Positions 8,457 through 17,111 of a stretch of DNA of 64,000 nucleotides are shown here, one piece after another. Location: positions 1-64,000 of the forward strand of contig NZ_SDWW01000017.1 of assembly GCF_004168625.1 (NCBI RefSeq), given 5' to 3'. Both the position numbers and the translations under genes were made by a program. Within the stretch, counting starts at the first letter, position 1. Each line of letters starts with the position of its first letter. The notes under the pieces were generated by a model. The model was given only the letters and a program-made list of their open reading frames with translations. It was not told the DNA's origin and made no database searches. This DNA is from Pengzhenrongella frigida. Lineage in GTDB: Bacteria > Actinomycetota > Actinomycetes > Actinomycetales > Cellulomonadaceae.

Positions 8457-9499
8457 TGGTCCTCCCCAAGGAGGCGATTGATGACATGGGGCCAGGCAAT
8501 CTTCAGCTCGGCACGTCGCGCGTAGCTCTGTGTGCCCATCCGCTCCGCCTCTTCCTTGTCCTCGTACAGTCTGTCGAAGGCGAGGGCCAGATTGCGAGGG
8601 TTTGGTTCGGCGATGAGGCCCTCCTGTCCGTCTCGTACAAACTCGAGTGCGCCCCCGGAATCGCTCAGGGTAACGATCGGCTTCGCTGAGTGAGACGCCT
8701 CGAGCGACGGATAGCCGTAGGAGTCCTCATCTAAGGGCAGATAGGCAAGGGCAAGGCAGCGCGACAACAGATCGACTTTGACATCCTCGTGCAGCCAGCC
8801 AAGGAGGTCGACGCGGTCCTGCAACGAATATTCGCGAATGTAGTCGCGAATTTCCTTTCCGAACAGAGCCGAGTCGGGTTTTCCTGCGATGACCAGCCGA
8901 ACCGGCGTCTTCGTGTAGCGCATCGCCTGCACTGCAAGGAACTGACGTTTGATCGGTGTGATTCTGCTCGGATAGAAGATGAAGTCGCCATAGCAGTCAG
9001 TGTGGAAGCGCGAAATATCGCCGCCAATGGGTGGGAAAAGTGGCTCGGGATCGAGGCCGTTGTATGTGCGGACGCGGTCCCTGACAATAAGGGAGTTCGT
9101 GAAGACGTCCCGGGACTCACCAAGGCCTTGATTGTCGATTCTTCTCAAGGCTTCACGGTACGCAATGCCCTCGGCATTTGCTGGAACTCCCCGATAGGGC
9201 GAGTCCCAGAGATCGAACAACTGTCGATAGTGGTGGATAAACCAGGTCGCCTTGTTCTCGTGCCTGAGGACATGCGCTGGCCAGCGGATCGCTATGAGCC
9301 TGTCTCCGGAGCCGGCAAAGGGGGTGGCTCGCAGTCCCACCATGGCCGCGAGCGATGGGCGGGGTTCGGTGGGGAAGGGTAGGTAGAACTCTTCCACCTC
9401 ATGTCCAGCATCGCGCATAGCCTCGGCCGTCCAGCGCGCTATGAGTCGTCCGCCTCCGTCGATGTGCGGGACGGAGGTCGACGCGATGATGACACGCAT
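8453..9499 (-). CDS. Glycosyltransferase family 4
   Basis: A 348-residue GT4 starting at ATG 9499, directly after the stop of the FkbM fusion at 9502. A longer reading upstream is rejected because it lies inside that gene. PHIDGGGRLIARWTAEAM is the acceptor-side motif, IFYPSRITPIKRQFLAVQAM opens the donor domain, and SYGYPSLEASHSAKPIVTLSDSGG is the acidic region. It is paralogous to the following GT4, probably by tandem duplication. Cytoplasmic, acting on a lipid-linked glycan intermediate. Confidence 0.85.
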   Translation of the reverse strand: MRVIIASTSVPHIDGGGRLIARWTAEAMRDAGHEVEEFYLPFPTEPRPSLAAMVGLRATPFAGSGDRLIAIRWPAHVLRHENKATWFIHHYRQLFDLWDSPYRGVPANAEGIAYREALRRIDNQGLGESRDVFTNSLIVRDRVRTYNGLDPEPLFPPIGGDISRFHTDCYGDFIFYPSRITPIKRQFLAVQAMRYTKTPVRLVIAGKPDSALFGKEIRDYIREYSLQDRVDLLGWLHEDVKVDLLSRCLALAYLPLDEDSYGYPSLEASHSAKPIVTLSDSGGALEFVRDGQEGLIAEPNPRNLALAFDRLYEDKEEAERMGTQSYARRAELKIAWPHVINRLLGEDQ

Positions 9500-9501
9500 T
9501 T

Positions 9502-11217
9502 TCAACGCTCCAATGCGATGCGGGTGCTTCGAGGCAGGTCGCCAAGAATCTGTGCGACTTGCCGCGCCTCGGCTTCGGTGACGAGCGCGCGGAACGTTTC
9601 CAGATGGCGCCGTCCAGTTCGCCATTGGCTGAGTCGTCCGCGGAGGGCCCCGGTTGGCTCGCCGAGAAGTCGGGATTTCACCGCGGGGTTGGCTGCGTAT
9701 GCGCGGATGAGCCACTCGCGCCCTACTCCGCCGACCAGCTTGTTTACCTCGAACTGCACTTCATCTGGGGTGGGTCGGCGCTGTAGCGCTACTTCGTAAA
9801 GGGCTTCGATGAAGATCTCGTGGGAGACGGTGCCACGCGTGTAGGTGCGACCGGGGTGCCAGGCGGCGATGCCCAGTTCATTAAGTGCAATCAGGCTTTC
9901 CCAAGCGATGAGATCAGAGCGCACCCGCGCAATCCGCTCTTCGGGAAGAGTGAGAGCCTCGTCAGAGTCGGCCAGTTCGTGAGCGACCTCGAGGAGTGAC
10001 CTGCCTGCCTCGAGCCGGTTCGTCCAGGCCGCAAGGCCCTCAGAGTCGGCCGTGCGACCCAAGATCTCCTGATAGAGCACCAAGACCGCATCTGCCGGCG
10101 CCCTGTCGCCCAGCGCGAGTTGCAAGAGGCGGTCGAGCGCTGGGGCAGGAGGTCGAGGCAAGGCAGCGGGCGCGCCCTGCAGCAGTCGAGAAAAGGAGAT
10201 TCTGCGCCGGGCGGCGCGAGTCTCCGGGTCGAATGTGAGAGCTGAGGTGTCGGGCTCTGGGGGCAGGGGGCCGGGTTCGACACGAACGTCCGCGTCGCCG
10301 TCTGCGGGTGCCGGCAGCGGAAGATCGCTGCCTTCAGGCTTCGCTGGGACCTCATCTGCGGGCACATGATCCTCCGGCCCGACATCCTCGCGCGTTGCAG
10401 GACCGTCGAGCTCGAGATCTGCTTCAGGGATTGGAACGGGTGGCGCGGCATGGACCGCTCGCAGAACGAGATTCTCACCGGCTAGCGAGGCGATCGTGGA
10501 TTGCAGGTCGTGGCGTTCCCGAAGGAGGCGATCGACCAGATCTGTTTGGTACCCGTCGAGAGGGTTAGCCGGCACAGACAGCGCAGACTCGAGCTCTGGA
10601 TCGACCGTAAGATAGTGATTGAGGCCATCGAAAAGGCAGTGAACATAGCCTGCCTCGACTAGCAGACCCACCGCCTCGTCACCTGCAGTTCGGCCGATTC
10701 CGGGCGCGACGCCTTCGACCACGCAAATCAGTGGTCGGATCGGGCCGTCAAGAAGGCCTCGCACAACTGCCGGTTCCGCCCCCTCGACATCGATCTTAAG
10801 GATGTCCACGCGATCAACGCCGCGCTCGGCGAGTAGCGTGTCGAGGCGCCGGATCGGGACTTCCAACGTGCGAAAGCCCATTGCGTCGCTCCCTGTCACG
10901 GCGGGAGCCAGCAGGGAGGCCCAACCGGGGTTGTCAGGGAGTGTGAGGGTGGCGACACCGTCGCGGTCCCCAACGGCCAGGCTGAGGTTGGAGTCCTCCG
11001 GGCGCTCGCGCTCGAATGCTTCAAGACGCTCGGGTTGTGGCTCGATATTGATTCCGCGCCAGCCTCGTTCGTACAGGGCTCGGGTCACCGAATCGTACGA
11101 GGGATCGAAGGCGCCGACATCGACGTAGAAGCCCGCCGGGCGCTCACCTAAGGCACGCCAAAGGATCACATCCTCGCCGTGCTGGGAGTACGAAATGAAC
11201 TGAGCGGAATTGGTCAC
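9502..11217 (-). CDS. FkbM family methyltransferase fused to DUF4214 repeats
   Basis: A 571-residue fusion. Residues 1-215 are an FkbM-type SAM methyltransferase: FISYSQHGEDVILWRAL, FYVDVGAFDPSYDSVTRALY and the acidic VDILKIDVEGAEP motif. Residues 220-370 are a Pro/Glu/Asp-rich linker. Residues about 373-423 (LVLYQEILGRTADSEGL) and 470-520 (IEALYEVALQRRPTPDE) look like two DUF4214 repeats. There is no signal peptide, so it is cytoplasmic and would O-methylate a glycan. It is the first gene of the AT-richer operon and is followed at once by a GT4. Similar repeats end four secreted proteins in this window. Confidence 0.85.
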   Translation of the reverse strand: MTNSAQFISYSQHGEDVILWRALGERPAGFYVDVGAFDPSYDSVTRALYERGWRGINIEPQPERLEAFERERPEDSNLSLAVGDRDGVATLTLPDNPGWASLLAPAVTGSDAMGFRTLEVPIRRLDTLLAERGVDRVDILKIDVEGAEPAVVRGLLDGPIRPLICVVEGVAPGIGRTAGDEAVGLLVEAGYVHCLFDGLNHYLTVDPELESALSVPANPLDGYQTDLVDRLLRERHDLQSTIASLAGENLVLRAVHAAPPVPIPEADLELDGPATREDVGPEDHVPADEVPAKPEGSDLPLPAPADGDADVRVEPGPLPPEPDTSALTFDPETRAARRRISFSRLLQGAPAALPRPPAPALDRLLQLALGDRAPADAVLVLYQEILGRTADSEGLAAWTNRLEAGRSLLEVAHELADSDEALTLPEERIARVRSDLIAWESLIALNELGIAAWHPGRTYTRGTVSHEIFIEALYEVALQRRPTPDEVQFEVNKLVGGVGREWLIRAYAANPAVKSRLLGEPTGALRGRLSQWRTGRRHLETFRALVTEAEARQVAQILGDLPRSTRIALER

Positions 11218-11334
11218 GCGGGGTACCCCATGATCTGCCCTAGGCCTTCCGTGCTTCTCTAGCCGATCGCGTCACCCGACACGACCGGGATCGCGTCGAT
11301 GCGAGGAACTCCCGATTCCACGGCTTGGCCGTTA

Positions 11335-11358
11335 GCGCTGATCAATCATAGTCAGCGC
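11335..11358. promoter_or_regulatory. Inverted repeat with possible minus-strand -10 box
   Basis: GCGCTGA at 11335-11341 and TCAGCGC at 11352-11358 form a 7-bp stem with a 10-base loop. On the minus strand the loop contains TATGAT (11350-11345), a good -10 hexamer, about 128 bases upstream of the FkbM fusion start. The 269-base gap 11218-11486 holds nothing else recognised. It could be the promoter with an operator for the 11.2 to 1.8 kb operon, or a terminator of the operon upstream. Confidence 0.35.
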
Positions 11359-11486
11359 AGACGTGCCCCACGAACAATAGTGGACCGATGCTGGCCTCTC
11401 GGGCGTCAGCATTTGCGACCGCTCCCGAATCCGCGAGGTCGATGAGCGTGGGGCGGTGCCATCAAACGGGTTTGCGGCCTCTGCGC

Positions 11487-12584
11487 TCATGTGTCGAGCG
11501 CACCGCTGAGGGCCTCGCAGACGGTCGCGATGTCGTTCTCCGAGAGCCCCAGGTGGGTGGGTAGCGAGATCCCCGAGGCGCCGAGTCGCTCGGCGACAGG
11601 GAAGCTCGCGTCGGGTTGCAGGTAGGGAGGGAGGTGGTGAAGGGGGTGGAAGACCGGGCGCGTCTCGATGCCCTCGGACGCGAGGTCCACGATGAGCTGG
11701 TCGCGTTCGTCTGCGCTGAGGCCCTCGACGGTCACCGTGTAGAGCCAGTTCACCCGGCGAACCTCGGGGCGCGATTCCGGAAGCGCGAGCCGAGCGTTTC
11801 CGGAAAGCAGAGCGTCGTACTGCTTGGCGATCTGGTCACGCCGAGCCAGGCTCTCGTCGAACCGCTCGAGCTGAGCGAGTCCGATGGCCGCCGCGATATT
11901 GGTCATGCGGTAGTTGTAGCCGACGTCCGTGAACCAATAGCGACGCTCAAGATCCATGCCCTGGCCACGCAGAAGGCGCATGCGCGAGGCGAGCGCGGCG
12001 TCGTTCGTGGTGACTGCGCCGCCCTCTCCGGTCGTGAGGATCTTGTTCCCGAAGAAGCTGAACGCGGTCGCCAGGCCGAACGATCCGACTCGGCCACCGT
12101 TGATCTCGGCGCCGTGCGCCTCGGCGGAGTCTTCGATCACGGCGATGCCGTGCAGTTCGGCGATCGCCGCGATCGCGACCATGTCGGCGGGGTGGCCGTA
12201 CAGGTCGACGGGGATGACGGCGCGGGTGCGTGGCGTGATGGCTGCCTCGAACAGGCGGGGATCCATGTTCATGGTGTCCGGCTCGACATCGACGAACACC
12301 GGCTCCGCCCCGCAGTAACGAACCGCGTTCGCTGTGGCGATGTAGGTGAGGACGGGGACGACGACTTCATCACCCGGGCCGATTCCGAGAGCGGCAAGCA
12401 CGAGGTGGAGGGCCGTTGTGCCGTTGTTCGTGGCGATGGCGTGCTTGGCGCCGCACGCGTCCGCGAAGGCGCGCTCGAAATCGGTGATGAATCGACCTGA
12501 TGACGAGATCCAGGTGGAGTCGAGACACTCGTTCACGTACAGCTTCTCGTTCCCGGACAACTCGGGACTCGCAATGTGGATCAT
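11487..12584 (-). CDS. DegT/DnrJ/EryC1/StrS aminotransferase (PglE-like)
   Basis: A 365-residue PLP enzyme of the sugar aminotransferase group. ATNNGTTALHLVLAALGI and GDEVVVPVLTYIATANAV match the phosphate and substrate side. IEDSAEAHGAEI carries the pyridine-N-binding Asp, and SFFGNKILTTGEGG contains the internal-aldimine Lys (near residue 180). Such enzymes aminate 4-keto or 3-keto nucleotide sugars. The PglD-type acetyltransferase ends five bases upstream, a standard pair for UDP-4-amino-4,6-dideoxy-GlcNAc synthesis and acetylation. GC content is back to the level of the rest of the window. Confidence 0.88.
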   Translation of the reverse strand: MIHIASPELSGNEKLYVNECLDSTWISSSGRFITDFERAFADACGAKHAIATNNGTTALHLVLAALGIGPGDEVVVPVLTYIATANAVRYCGAEPVFVDVEPDTMNMDPRLFEAAITPRTRAVIPVDLYGHPADMVAIAAIAELHGIAVIEDSAEAHGAEINGGRVGSFGLATAFSFFGNKILTTGEGGAVTTNDAALASRMRLLRGQGMDLERRYWFTDVGYNYRMTNIAAAIGLAQLERFDESLARRDQIAKQYDALLSGNARLALPESRPEVRRVNWLYTVTVEGLSADERDQLIVDLASEGIETRPVFHPLHHLPPYLQPDASFPVAERLGASGISLPTHLGLSENDIATVCEALSGALDT

Positions 12585-12588
12585 GCCG

Positions 12589-13296
12589 TCAGTTCCTTCT
12601 CTTCAGTGGTCGGGCTGGCACCCCGGCGACAGCCTGGCCATCGGGAATGTCTGAGATGACGACGGAGCCAGCACCGATGACGGCGCCCGCGCCGATCTTG
12701 ACTCCGGGGATGACGGAAGTTCCGACACCCAGCATGGAATGGGCGCCAACCTCGACGTTTCCCGCCAGATGGGTGCCGGGAGCGATGTGCGCGTACGGCC
12801 CGATGACACAGTCGTGGTCGATGCTCGCACCCGTGTTGATGATCGCGCCTTCACCTACGCGCGAGAAGGCGCCGACGATCGCGCCGCGAAGCACGGCGGC
12901 GCCTGCCTCGATACTGGCGGTTCGCGCCACCTGTGCGCTGCCGGCGACGAGGGCGTGCGCGACGTATCCCAGCTTGACCGCGTCGCGCTGGCAGCGTTCC
13001 CGCAACCTCGAGTCGCCGAGTGCGACGAAGACGCGCACGTACCCCTGGGCGAGCAGTCCGGGAAGCACGTCGTCGGTCCCGAGGTAGGCGACCTCGCTCC
13101 GCTCGTGGGGATCGAAACCGGTGCAGCCCAACGGCTGGAACGACGATGTGGGGTTCCAGGCATCGACGCAGGAGCGCGAGTGTCCGCCGTTGCCGATCAC
13201 AACTACCGGAAGCGGAGGGGACAAAGCGCCCAAATCGCCCGCGAGCGGATCTGACTCATCGGCGGACCCGCTGTCAGAGGACGAGGCGTCGAGCAT
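12589..13296 (-). CDS. PglD/NeuD family sugar O/N-acetyltransferase
   Basis: A 235-residue protein. Residues 29-110 form the Rossmann-like N-terminal domain (PVVVIGNGGHSRSCVDAW), and residues 120-230 are left-handed beta-helix hexapeptide repeats. The catalytic His is in NTGASIDHDCVIG, as in PglD. It would transfer acetyl from acetyl-CoA to the 4-amino group made by the adjacent aminotransferase. ATG 13296 follows AGGGAAG. A TAAACT box at 13336-13331 on the minus strand is a plausible -10. Confidence 0.87.
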   Translation of the reverse strand: MLDASSSDSGSADESDPLAGDLGALSPPLPVVVIGNGGHSRSCVDAWNPTSSFQPLGCTGFDPHERSEVAYLGTDDVLPGLLAQGYVRVFVALGDSRLRERCQRDAVKLGYVAHALVAGSAQVARTASIEAGAAVLRGAIVGAFSRVGEGAIINTGASIDHDCVIGPYAHIAPGTHLAGNVEVGAHSMLGVGTSVIPGVKIGAGAVIGAGSVVISDIPDGQAVAGVPARPLKRRN

Positions 13297-13379
13297 GGAC
13301 TTCCCTGGTAGCCGTGACGATTTGTCGTCGAGTTTACCGGACGCGTGAGTCGAGTAGGCCTAGGTGAATCCCGTCCCGG

Positions 13380-13907
13380 TCAATTCGGGAAGCTGCGGCG
13401 CTCGAGTGCCGGCGAAGCAAGGGCGACCGGGCTCGTCCCGGTGAAGACCAGCCGCCGGTAGAACACGTACCGAAATGCGGTGCCCAACGCGAGCCCGACG
13501 ACGTTCGCCGAGATGTTGTCCGCGAGCGGGGACGTCAGGTTCAGGGCGTAGTGCGAGAACGCCAGGCAGCCGACGCCGATCACCAGCCCACCGAGGTTCA
13601 CCACCACGAACCCGGCCAGCTCGCGCCGGGGCGAGGACGTCCGGCGACTCGAAAAGGTCCAGTACCGGTTGCCGAGCCACGCCACCAGCGTCGCGACGGC
13701 GACCGAGATGACCTTGGCCGTCAGCGGCTTGTGGATCAGCAGCTCTCCGGGGCCGAAGCGAAGCAGGTTGAACAGGCCAAGGTCGACGACGTAGGCGACC
13801 GCGCCGACGGAGCCGAACCGGGCGAGCTCGGCGAGCCGCCCGCGTGCCGAGGGGAGCCAGGCGCGCTCGAGCGCGGATCGAGGCGGGCCGAGCCTGCTGG
13901 TGGTCAC
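13380..13907 (-). CDS. GtrA family membrane protein
   Basis: A 175-residue protein with four membrane helices. ELARFGSVGAVAYVVDLGLFNLL is helix 1, ATLVAWLGNRYWTFSSRR is the conserved segment after helix 2, and the last helix ends in a FRYVFYRRLVF motif. GtrA proteins are linked to translocation of lipid-linked sugars. It is the second GtrA in the window, is not paired with an adjacent GT2, and is divergent from purK. GTG start at 13907 lies six bases after a minus-strand TAGCCT, which suggests a leaderless transcript. Confidence 0.87.
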   Translation of the reverse strand: MTTSRLGPPRSALERAWLPSARGRLAELARFGSVGAVAYVVDLGLFNLLRFGPGELLIHKPLTAKVISVAVATLVAWLGNRYWTFSSRRTSSPRRELAGFVVVNLGGLVIGVGCLAFSHYALNLTSPLADNISANVVGLALGTAFRYVFYRRLVFTGTSPVALASPALERRSFPN

Positions 13908-13913
13908 TCCTTG

Positions 13914-13919
13914 AGGCTA
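13914..13919 (-). promoter_or_regulatory. Probable -10 box for the gtrA gene (leaderless)
   Basis: TAGCCT on the minus strand ends six bases before GTG 13907. This spacing puts the transcription start at or next to the start codon, and no separated ribosome binding site is present. Confidence 0.5.
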
Positions 13920-13989
13920 ACGGAGGCGCCTGGGCGAGGGGTGTCCAATCCGCTGGGATCCGCTGCGCCGGGCGGCGAGGCGGACCGTC

Positions 13990-13995
13990 TAGGCT
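13990..13995 (+). promoter_or_regulatory. Probable -10 box for purK (leaderless)
   Basis: TAGGCT ends eight bases before GTG 14004. No Shine-Dalgarno sequence lies between, so a leaderless transcript is likely. It lies in the divergent gap shared with the gtrA promoter. Confidence 0.45.
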
Positions 13996-14003
13996 CACGC
14001 CTC

Positions 14004-15254
14004 GTGGCAGCTCCTGTGGTGGCAGTGGTCGGCGGCGGACAGCTCGCCCGGATGATGGCTCCGGCGGCGGCGGCGCTGGGAGTGCACCTGCGCGCCCTGG
14101 TGGAGGAGCCGACGTCGTCGGCCGCCCAGGTCATCTGCGACTCGCGGGTGGGCGCGGCGAGCGACGAGGCCGCGATCCGTGCCCTGGTCGCCGGGTCGCA
14201 GGCCACCCATGGCCGACGCTCGGCTGCTCCCGCCGCGGACACCCCCGAGGGCGTGAGCGCCGAGGCCCGCGCGGCCGATGTGTTGACGTTCGAGCACGAG
14301 CACGTGCCGAACGCGCTGCTCGAGCAGCTGGTGGCCGAGGGGCACCCCGTGCGCCCGGATGCCGCCGCGCTGGTGCACGCGCAGGACAAGATCGTGATGC
14401 GCCGCCGGCTCGGCGAGCTCGGCGTGCCCTGCCCGCGTTGGGTCGAGCTGCCGGATGCCGCCGCGCTCGAGGCGTTCCTCGCCCAGGTCGGCGGCACCGC
14501 CGTGGTGAAGACCGCCCGCGGCGGGTACGACGGCAAGGGCGTGAGGATCGTGCGCTCGGTCGCCGAGGCCGCGGACTGGTTCGCTGCATCGCAGGCCGAC
14601 GGTGGCTCCGGCATCCCGCTGCTCGCCGAGGAGAAGATCCCGTTCACGCGTGAGCTCGCGGTGCTGGTCGCACGGCGGCCCTCCGGCCAGATGCGCGCCT
14701 GGCCGGTGGTGGAGTCCGTCCAGGTCGACGGGGTCTGCGCCGAGGTGATCGTGCCGGCGCCCGGGTTGGACCCGGCGGTCGCGCGCGCGGCGACGGTCCT
14801 CGCGCTCGAGATCGCCGAGGGCCTCGGTGTGACGGGCGTGCTCGCGGTCGAGCTCTTCGAGGTGCCGGGAACAGGTGGCGGTGCGCCCACGGTCGTCGTC
14901 AACGAGCTCGCGATGCGCCCGCACAACAGCGGCCACTGGACCATCGAGGGGTCGATGACCAGCCAGTTCGAGCAGCACCTGCGCGCCGTGCTCGACCTGC
15001 CTCTCGGCGAGTCCACGGCACGCGCGCCCTGGACGGTCATGGTGAACGTGCTCGGCAACGGTCTCGTCGACCCGGTCGATGCGCTCGCCGCGGTCACCGC
15101 GCTCGACGCCGGTGCCAAGGTGCAGCTCTACGGCAAGTCCCCGCGCCAGGGTCGCAAGCTCGGCCACGTGACGGTGATGGGCGACGACCTCACCGAGGTC
15201 CGGGCCCGGGCTGCTGCCGCGGCCGCCGTCCTGAGAGGCGCCACCTCGCGCTAG
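14004..15254 (+). CDS. purK: N5-carboxyaminoimidazole ribonucleotide synthase
   Basis: A 416-residue ATP-grasp enzyme converting AIR, ATP and bicarbonate to N5-CAIR in purine synthesis. VVAVVGGGQLARMMAPAAAALG is the N-terminal PurK motif. FEHEHVP and AQDKIVMRRRLGELGVPCPRW lead into the ATP-grasp domain, and the K-T-A-R-G-G-Y-D-G-K-G motif (near residues 168-180) and the NELAMRPHNSGHWTIEG motif bind ATP and metal. Start at GTG 14004 places the glycine motif at the very N-terminus, as is usual. An insertion around residues 70-90 (HGRRSAAPAADTPEG) is unusual. purE follows. Confidence 0.95.
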   Translation: MAAPVVAVVGGGQLARMMAPAAAALGVHLRALVEEPTSSAAQVICDSRVGAASDEAAIRALVAGSQATHGRRSAAPAADTPEGVSAEARAADVLTFEHEHVPNALLEQLVAEGHPVRPDAAALVHAQDKIVMRRRLGELGVPCPRWVELPDAAALEAFLAQVGGTAVVKTARGGYDGKGVRIVRSVAEAADWFAASQADGGSGIPLLAEEKIPFTRELAVLVARRPSGQMRAWPVVESVQVDGVCAEVIVPAPGLDPAVARAATVLALEIAEGLGVTGVLAVELFEVPGTGGGAPTVVVNELAMRPHNSGHWTIEGSMTSQFEQHLRAVLDLPLGESTARAPWTVMVNVLGNGLVDPVDALAAVTALDAGAKVQLYGKSPRQGRKLGHVTVMGDDLTEVRARAAAAAAVLRGATSR

Positions 15255-15388
15255 GCCTGCCGCGGACCCGGCGCCGCGGGCCGGTCACCGCGCGACTCTG
15301 ACAGGCTGACTGCCGAAACATGTCGGCCCCTGCGCGGGTTGTACAGCGCGTTCGGTCTGACACATCTTCAGGACAATCGGGAGCGGTC

Positions 15389-15985
15389 ATGAGTGCAGGG
15401 TTCTCCATCGGTACGCCGGTCCCAGCGAGCAGCTCGAGCGTGGCGGGACCGCTCGTGGGCATCGTGATGGGCTCCGACTCCGACTGGCCCGTGATGCAGG
15501 CTGCTGCGGACGCGCTGGCCGAGTTCGGGGTGAGCGTCGAGGTCGACGTCGTCTCCGCGCACCGCCAGCCCGAGAAGATGGTGGCGTACGGGCGCTCCGC
15601 CGCCGAGCGCGGCCTGCGCGTGATCGTCGCGGGCGCCGGGGGAGCGGCCCACCTGCCCGGCATGCTCGCCGCGGTGACCGTGCTCCCCGTGATCGGTGTC
15701 CCGGTCCCGCTCGCGCACCTCGACGGGCTCGACTCGCTGCTCTCGATCGTGCAGATGCCGGCCGGGGTCCCGGTCGCGACCGTCTCGGTCGGCGGCGCGC
15801 GCAATGCGGGCCTGCTCGCCGTCCGCATCCTGGCCTCCGGGGCCGACGACGACGCCGCTCGGCTGCGGACCGCGATGGCCGCCTTCCAGGTGGACCTGCG
15901 CGACCAGGCGACCGCCAAGGGTGAGCGGCTCCGGACCCAGTACGGCGAGGGCAAGCGCGGCCCGTCGATGGGCTTCAGCGCCTGA
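15389..15985 (+). CDS. purE: N5-carboxyaminoimidazole ribonucleotide mutase
   Basis: A 198-residue class I PurE that rearranges N5-CAIR to [20 protein letters not shown] is the phosphate-binding motif, SAHRQPEKM contains the catalytic His, and [17 protein letters not shown] is the substrate loop. The ATG at 15389 follows GGGAG and gives about 25 residues before the core, slightly longer than typical. It lies 134 bases after purK, an actinobacterial purK-purE arrangement, and marks a chromosomal core point inside the polysaccharide region. Confidence 0.95.
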   Translation: MSAGFSIGTPVPASSSSVAGPLVGIVMGSDSDWPVMQAAADALAEFGVSVEVDVVSAHRQPEKMVAYGRSAAERGLRVIVAGAGGAAHLPGMLAAVTVLPVIGVPVPLAHLDGLDSLLSIVQMPAGVPVATVSVGGARNAGLLAVRILASGADDDAARLRTAMAAFQVDLRDQATAKGERLRTQYGEGKRGPSMGFSA

Positions 15986-16132
15986 CCACGTGAGCAACTG
16001 ATCGCCTGTCCGCGCGGAGCATGGGGCACGTGACACTGGCGACGGCTCAGAGCAGGGTCGATGAGTGTGCTCCAGCCCCGCGCGTCACATGCTCCGCGCC
16101 AACGGTTCGGACTCACCGCCGCGAGGCAGCGT

Positions 16133-16423
16133 TCAGGGAGCGATGCGCCCCGGGGACACGCCGAGCAGGTCACCCGGCTGGCAGTCGAGAGCGTCGCAGA
16201 TGGCGGTCAGGGTCGAGAACCGGACCGCGCGGGCGCGGTCGTTCTTGAGGACCGAGAGGTTCACCACCGTGACTCCCGCCCGCTGGGCGAGCTCGGTGAG
16301 CGTGAGTCCGCGTGCAGCGAGCAGCGCGTCCAGGTGGCACACGACCCGGTGCTCCGGGGCTCCGCCCTGGCCCGGCCCAGCGCCCGGGCCAGGGTCGGGC
16401 GCCTCGCCCGCCGAACGGCTCAC
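16133..16423 (-). CDS. Small Cro/C1-type helix-turn-helix regulator (YozG-like)
   Basis: A 96-residue protein. Residues 30-90 form an XRE-type HTH: ALLAARGLTLTELAQRAGVT, NLSVLKNDRARAVRFSTL and a final ALDCQPGDLL, typical of the small YozG/YdaS-like regulators. The first 28 residues are Gly/Pro-rich and disordered. GTG 16423 overlaps the DUF2975 stop (GTGA), the usual pairing of these two families. It probably controls its own operon or a membrane stress response. Longer upstream readings fall within DUF2975 and are rejected. Confidence 0.85.
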   Translation of the reverse strand: MSRSAGEAPDPGPGAGPGQGGAPEHRVVCHLDALLAARGLTLTELAQRAGVTVVNLSVLKNDRARAVRFSTLTAICDALDCQPGDLLGVSPGRIAP

Positions 16424-17091
16424 ACGAGCCCCGCGGTGTCCGCGCTGATCTGCGTCCCGCGCCGGAACGCCTCCGCGAGCACGAAGATCAGCGCGGCGAT
16501 CCCGATCGGCGCGAGCCCGAAGCCGAACACGACCGCGAACGGGTTGGCGCCCTCGGCGGCGTCGAACCCGGAGTACACCGCGAGGGCGGCGAGGTTCGGC
16601 AGGGCAGGTGCGACCATCCCGACGACCCCGACGATCGCGCCGGTCCAGCCGATCCGGGCTGCATTGCCCGGGCGGAACGGGTCGCCCGCAGCGACCGCGT
16701 TGACGACCGGGACGAGCAGCAGCGCGCATGCCCCGAACGCGAGCCCGATCAGCGCCGCGTCGCCCCGGGCGAGAAACCCTGTCCACCGGCTGGCGCCCCC
16801 CTCGGCCACGAGCTGCAGCCCGCCCTCGGCGGCCTGGAGCCGGGCGCCGTCGGGCACCACGACGCCGTCGGCGTTCACGGGCACCGGGCCGCGCACCACG
16901 CCGTCCGCCGTCTCGATGCTGATCGGGACCGTCACGGACTCAGGCGCCTGGGTGGCGCCGTTGATCGCGTAGCCGACCCCGCCGACGGCGGCCACCAGTC
17001 CTGCGACCAGCAGCAGCCCGGCGATGGCCCGGCTGGTCCGCGGTCCGACGTACTCCGAGTCGCGCAGCGCCATCCGCCGCATCGATTTCAT
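16420..17091 (-). CDS. DUF2975 domain membrane protein
   Basis: A 223-residue protein with four membrane helices at about 20-42, 110-132, 146-168 and 186-206 and an extracellular loop between the first two. The DPFRPGNAARIGW segment before helix 3 is the DUF2975 hallmark. The function of this family is unknown; members are regularly followed by a small HTH gene, as here. ATG 17091 follows GGGGGAG, which decides the start against an upstream ATG. The divergent gap carries a strong inverted operator. Confidence 0.85.
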   Translation of the reverse strand: MKSMRRMALRDSEYVGPRTSRAIAGLLLVAGLVAAVGGVGYAINGATQAPESVTVPISIETADGVVRGPVPVNADGVVVPDGARLQAAEGGLQLVAEGGASRWTGFLARGDAALIGLAFGACALLLVPVVNAVAAGDPFRPGNAARIGWTGAIVGVVGMVAPALPNLAALAVYSGFDAAEGANPFAVVFGFGLAPIGIAALIFVLAEAFRRGTQISADTAGLV

Positions 17092-17111
17092 GGCTCCCCC
17101 AGGACGTGTGT

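Noticed and set aside
13551-14003. N-terminal extension of purK starting at 13551
   Set aside because: It runs antisense through gtrA, and the PurK glycine motif begins right after GTG 14004.
16424-16786. Longer HTH protein starting inside the DUF2975 gene
   Set aside because: The upstream part is a shadow of DUF2975; GTGA overlap at 16420-16423 gives a normal small regulator.
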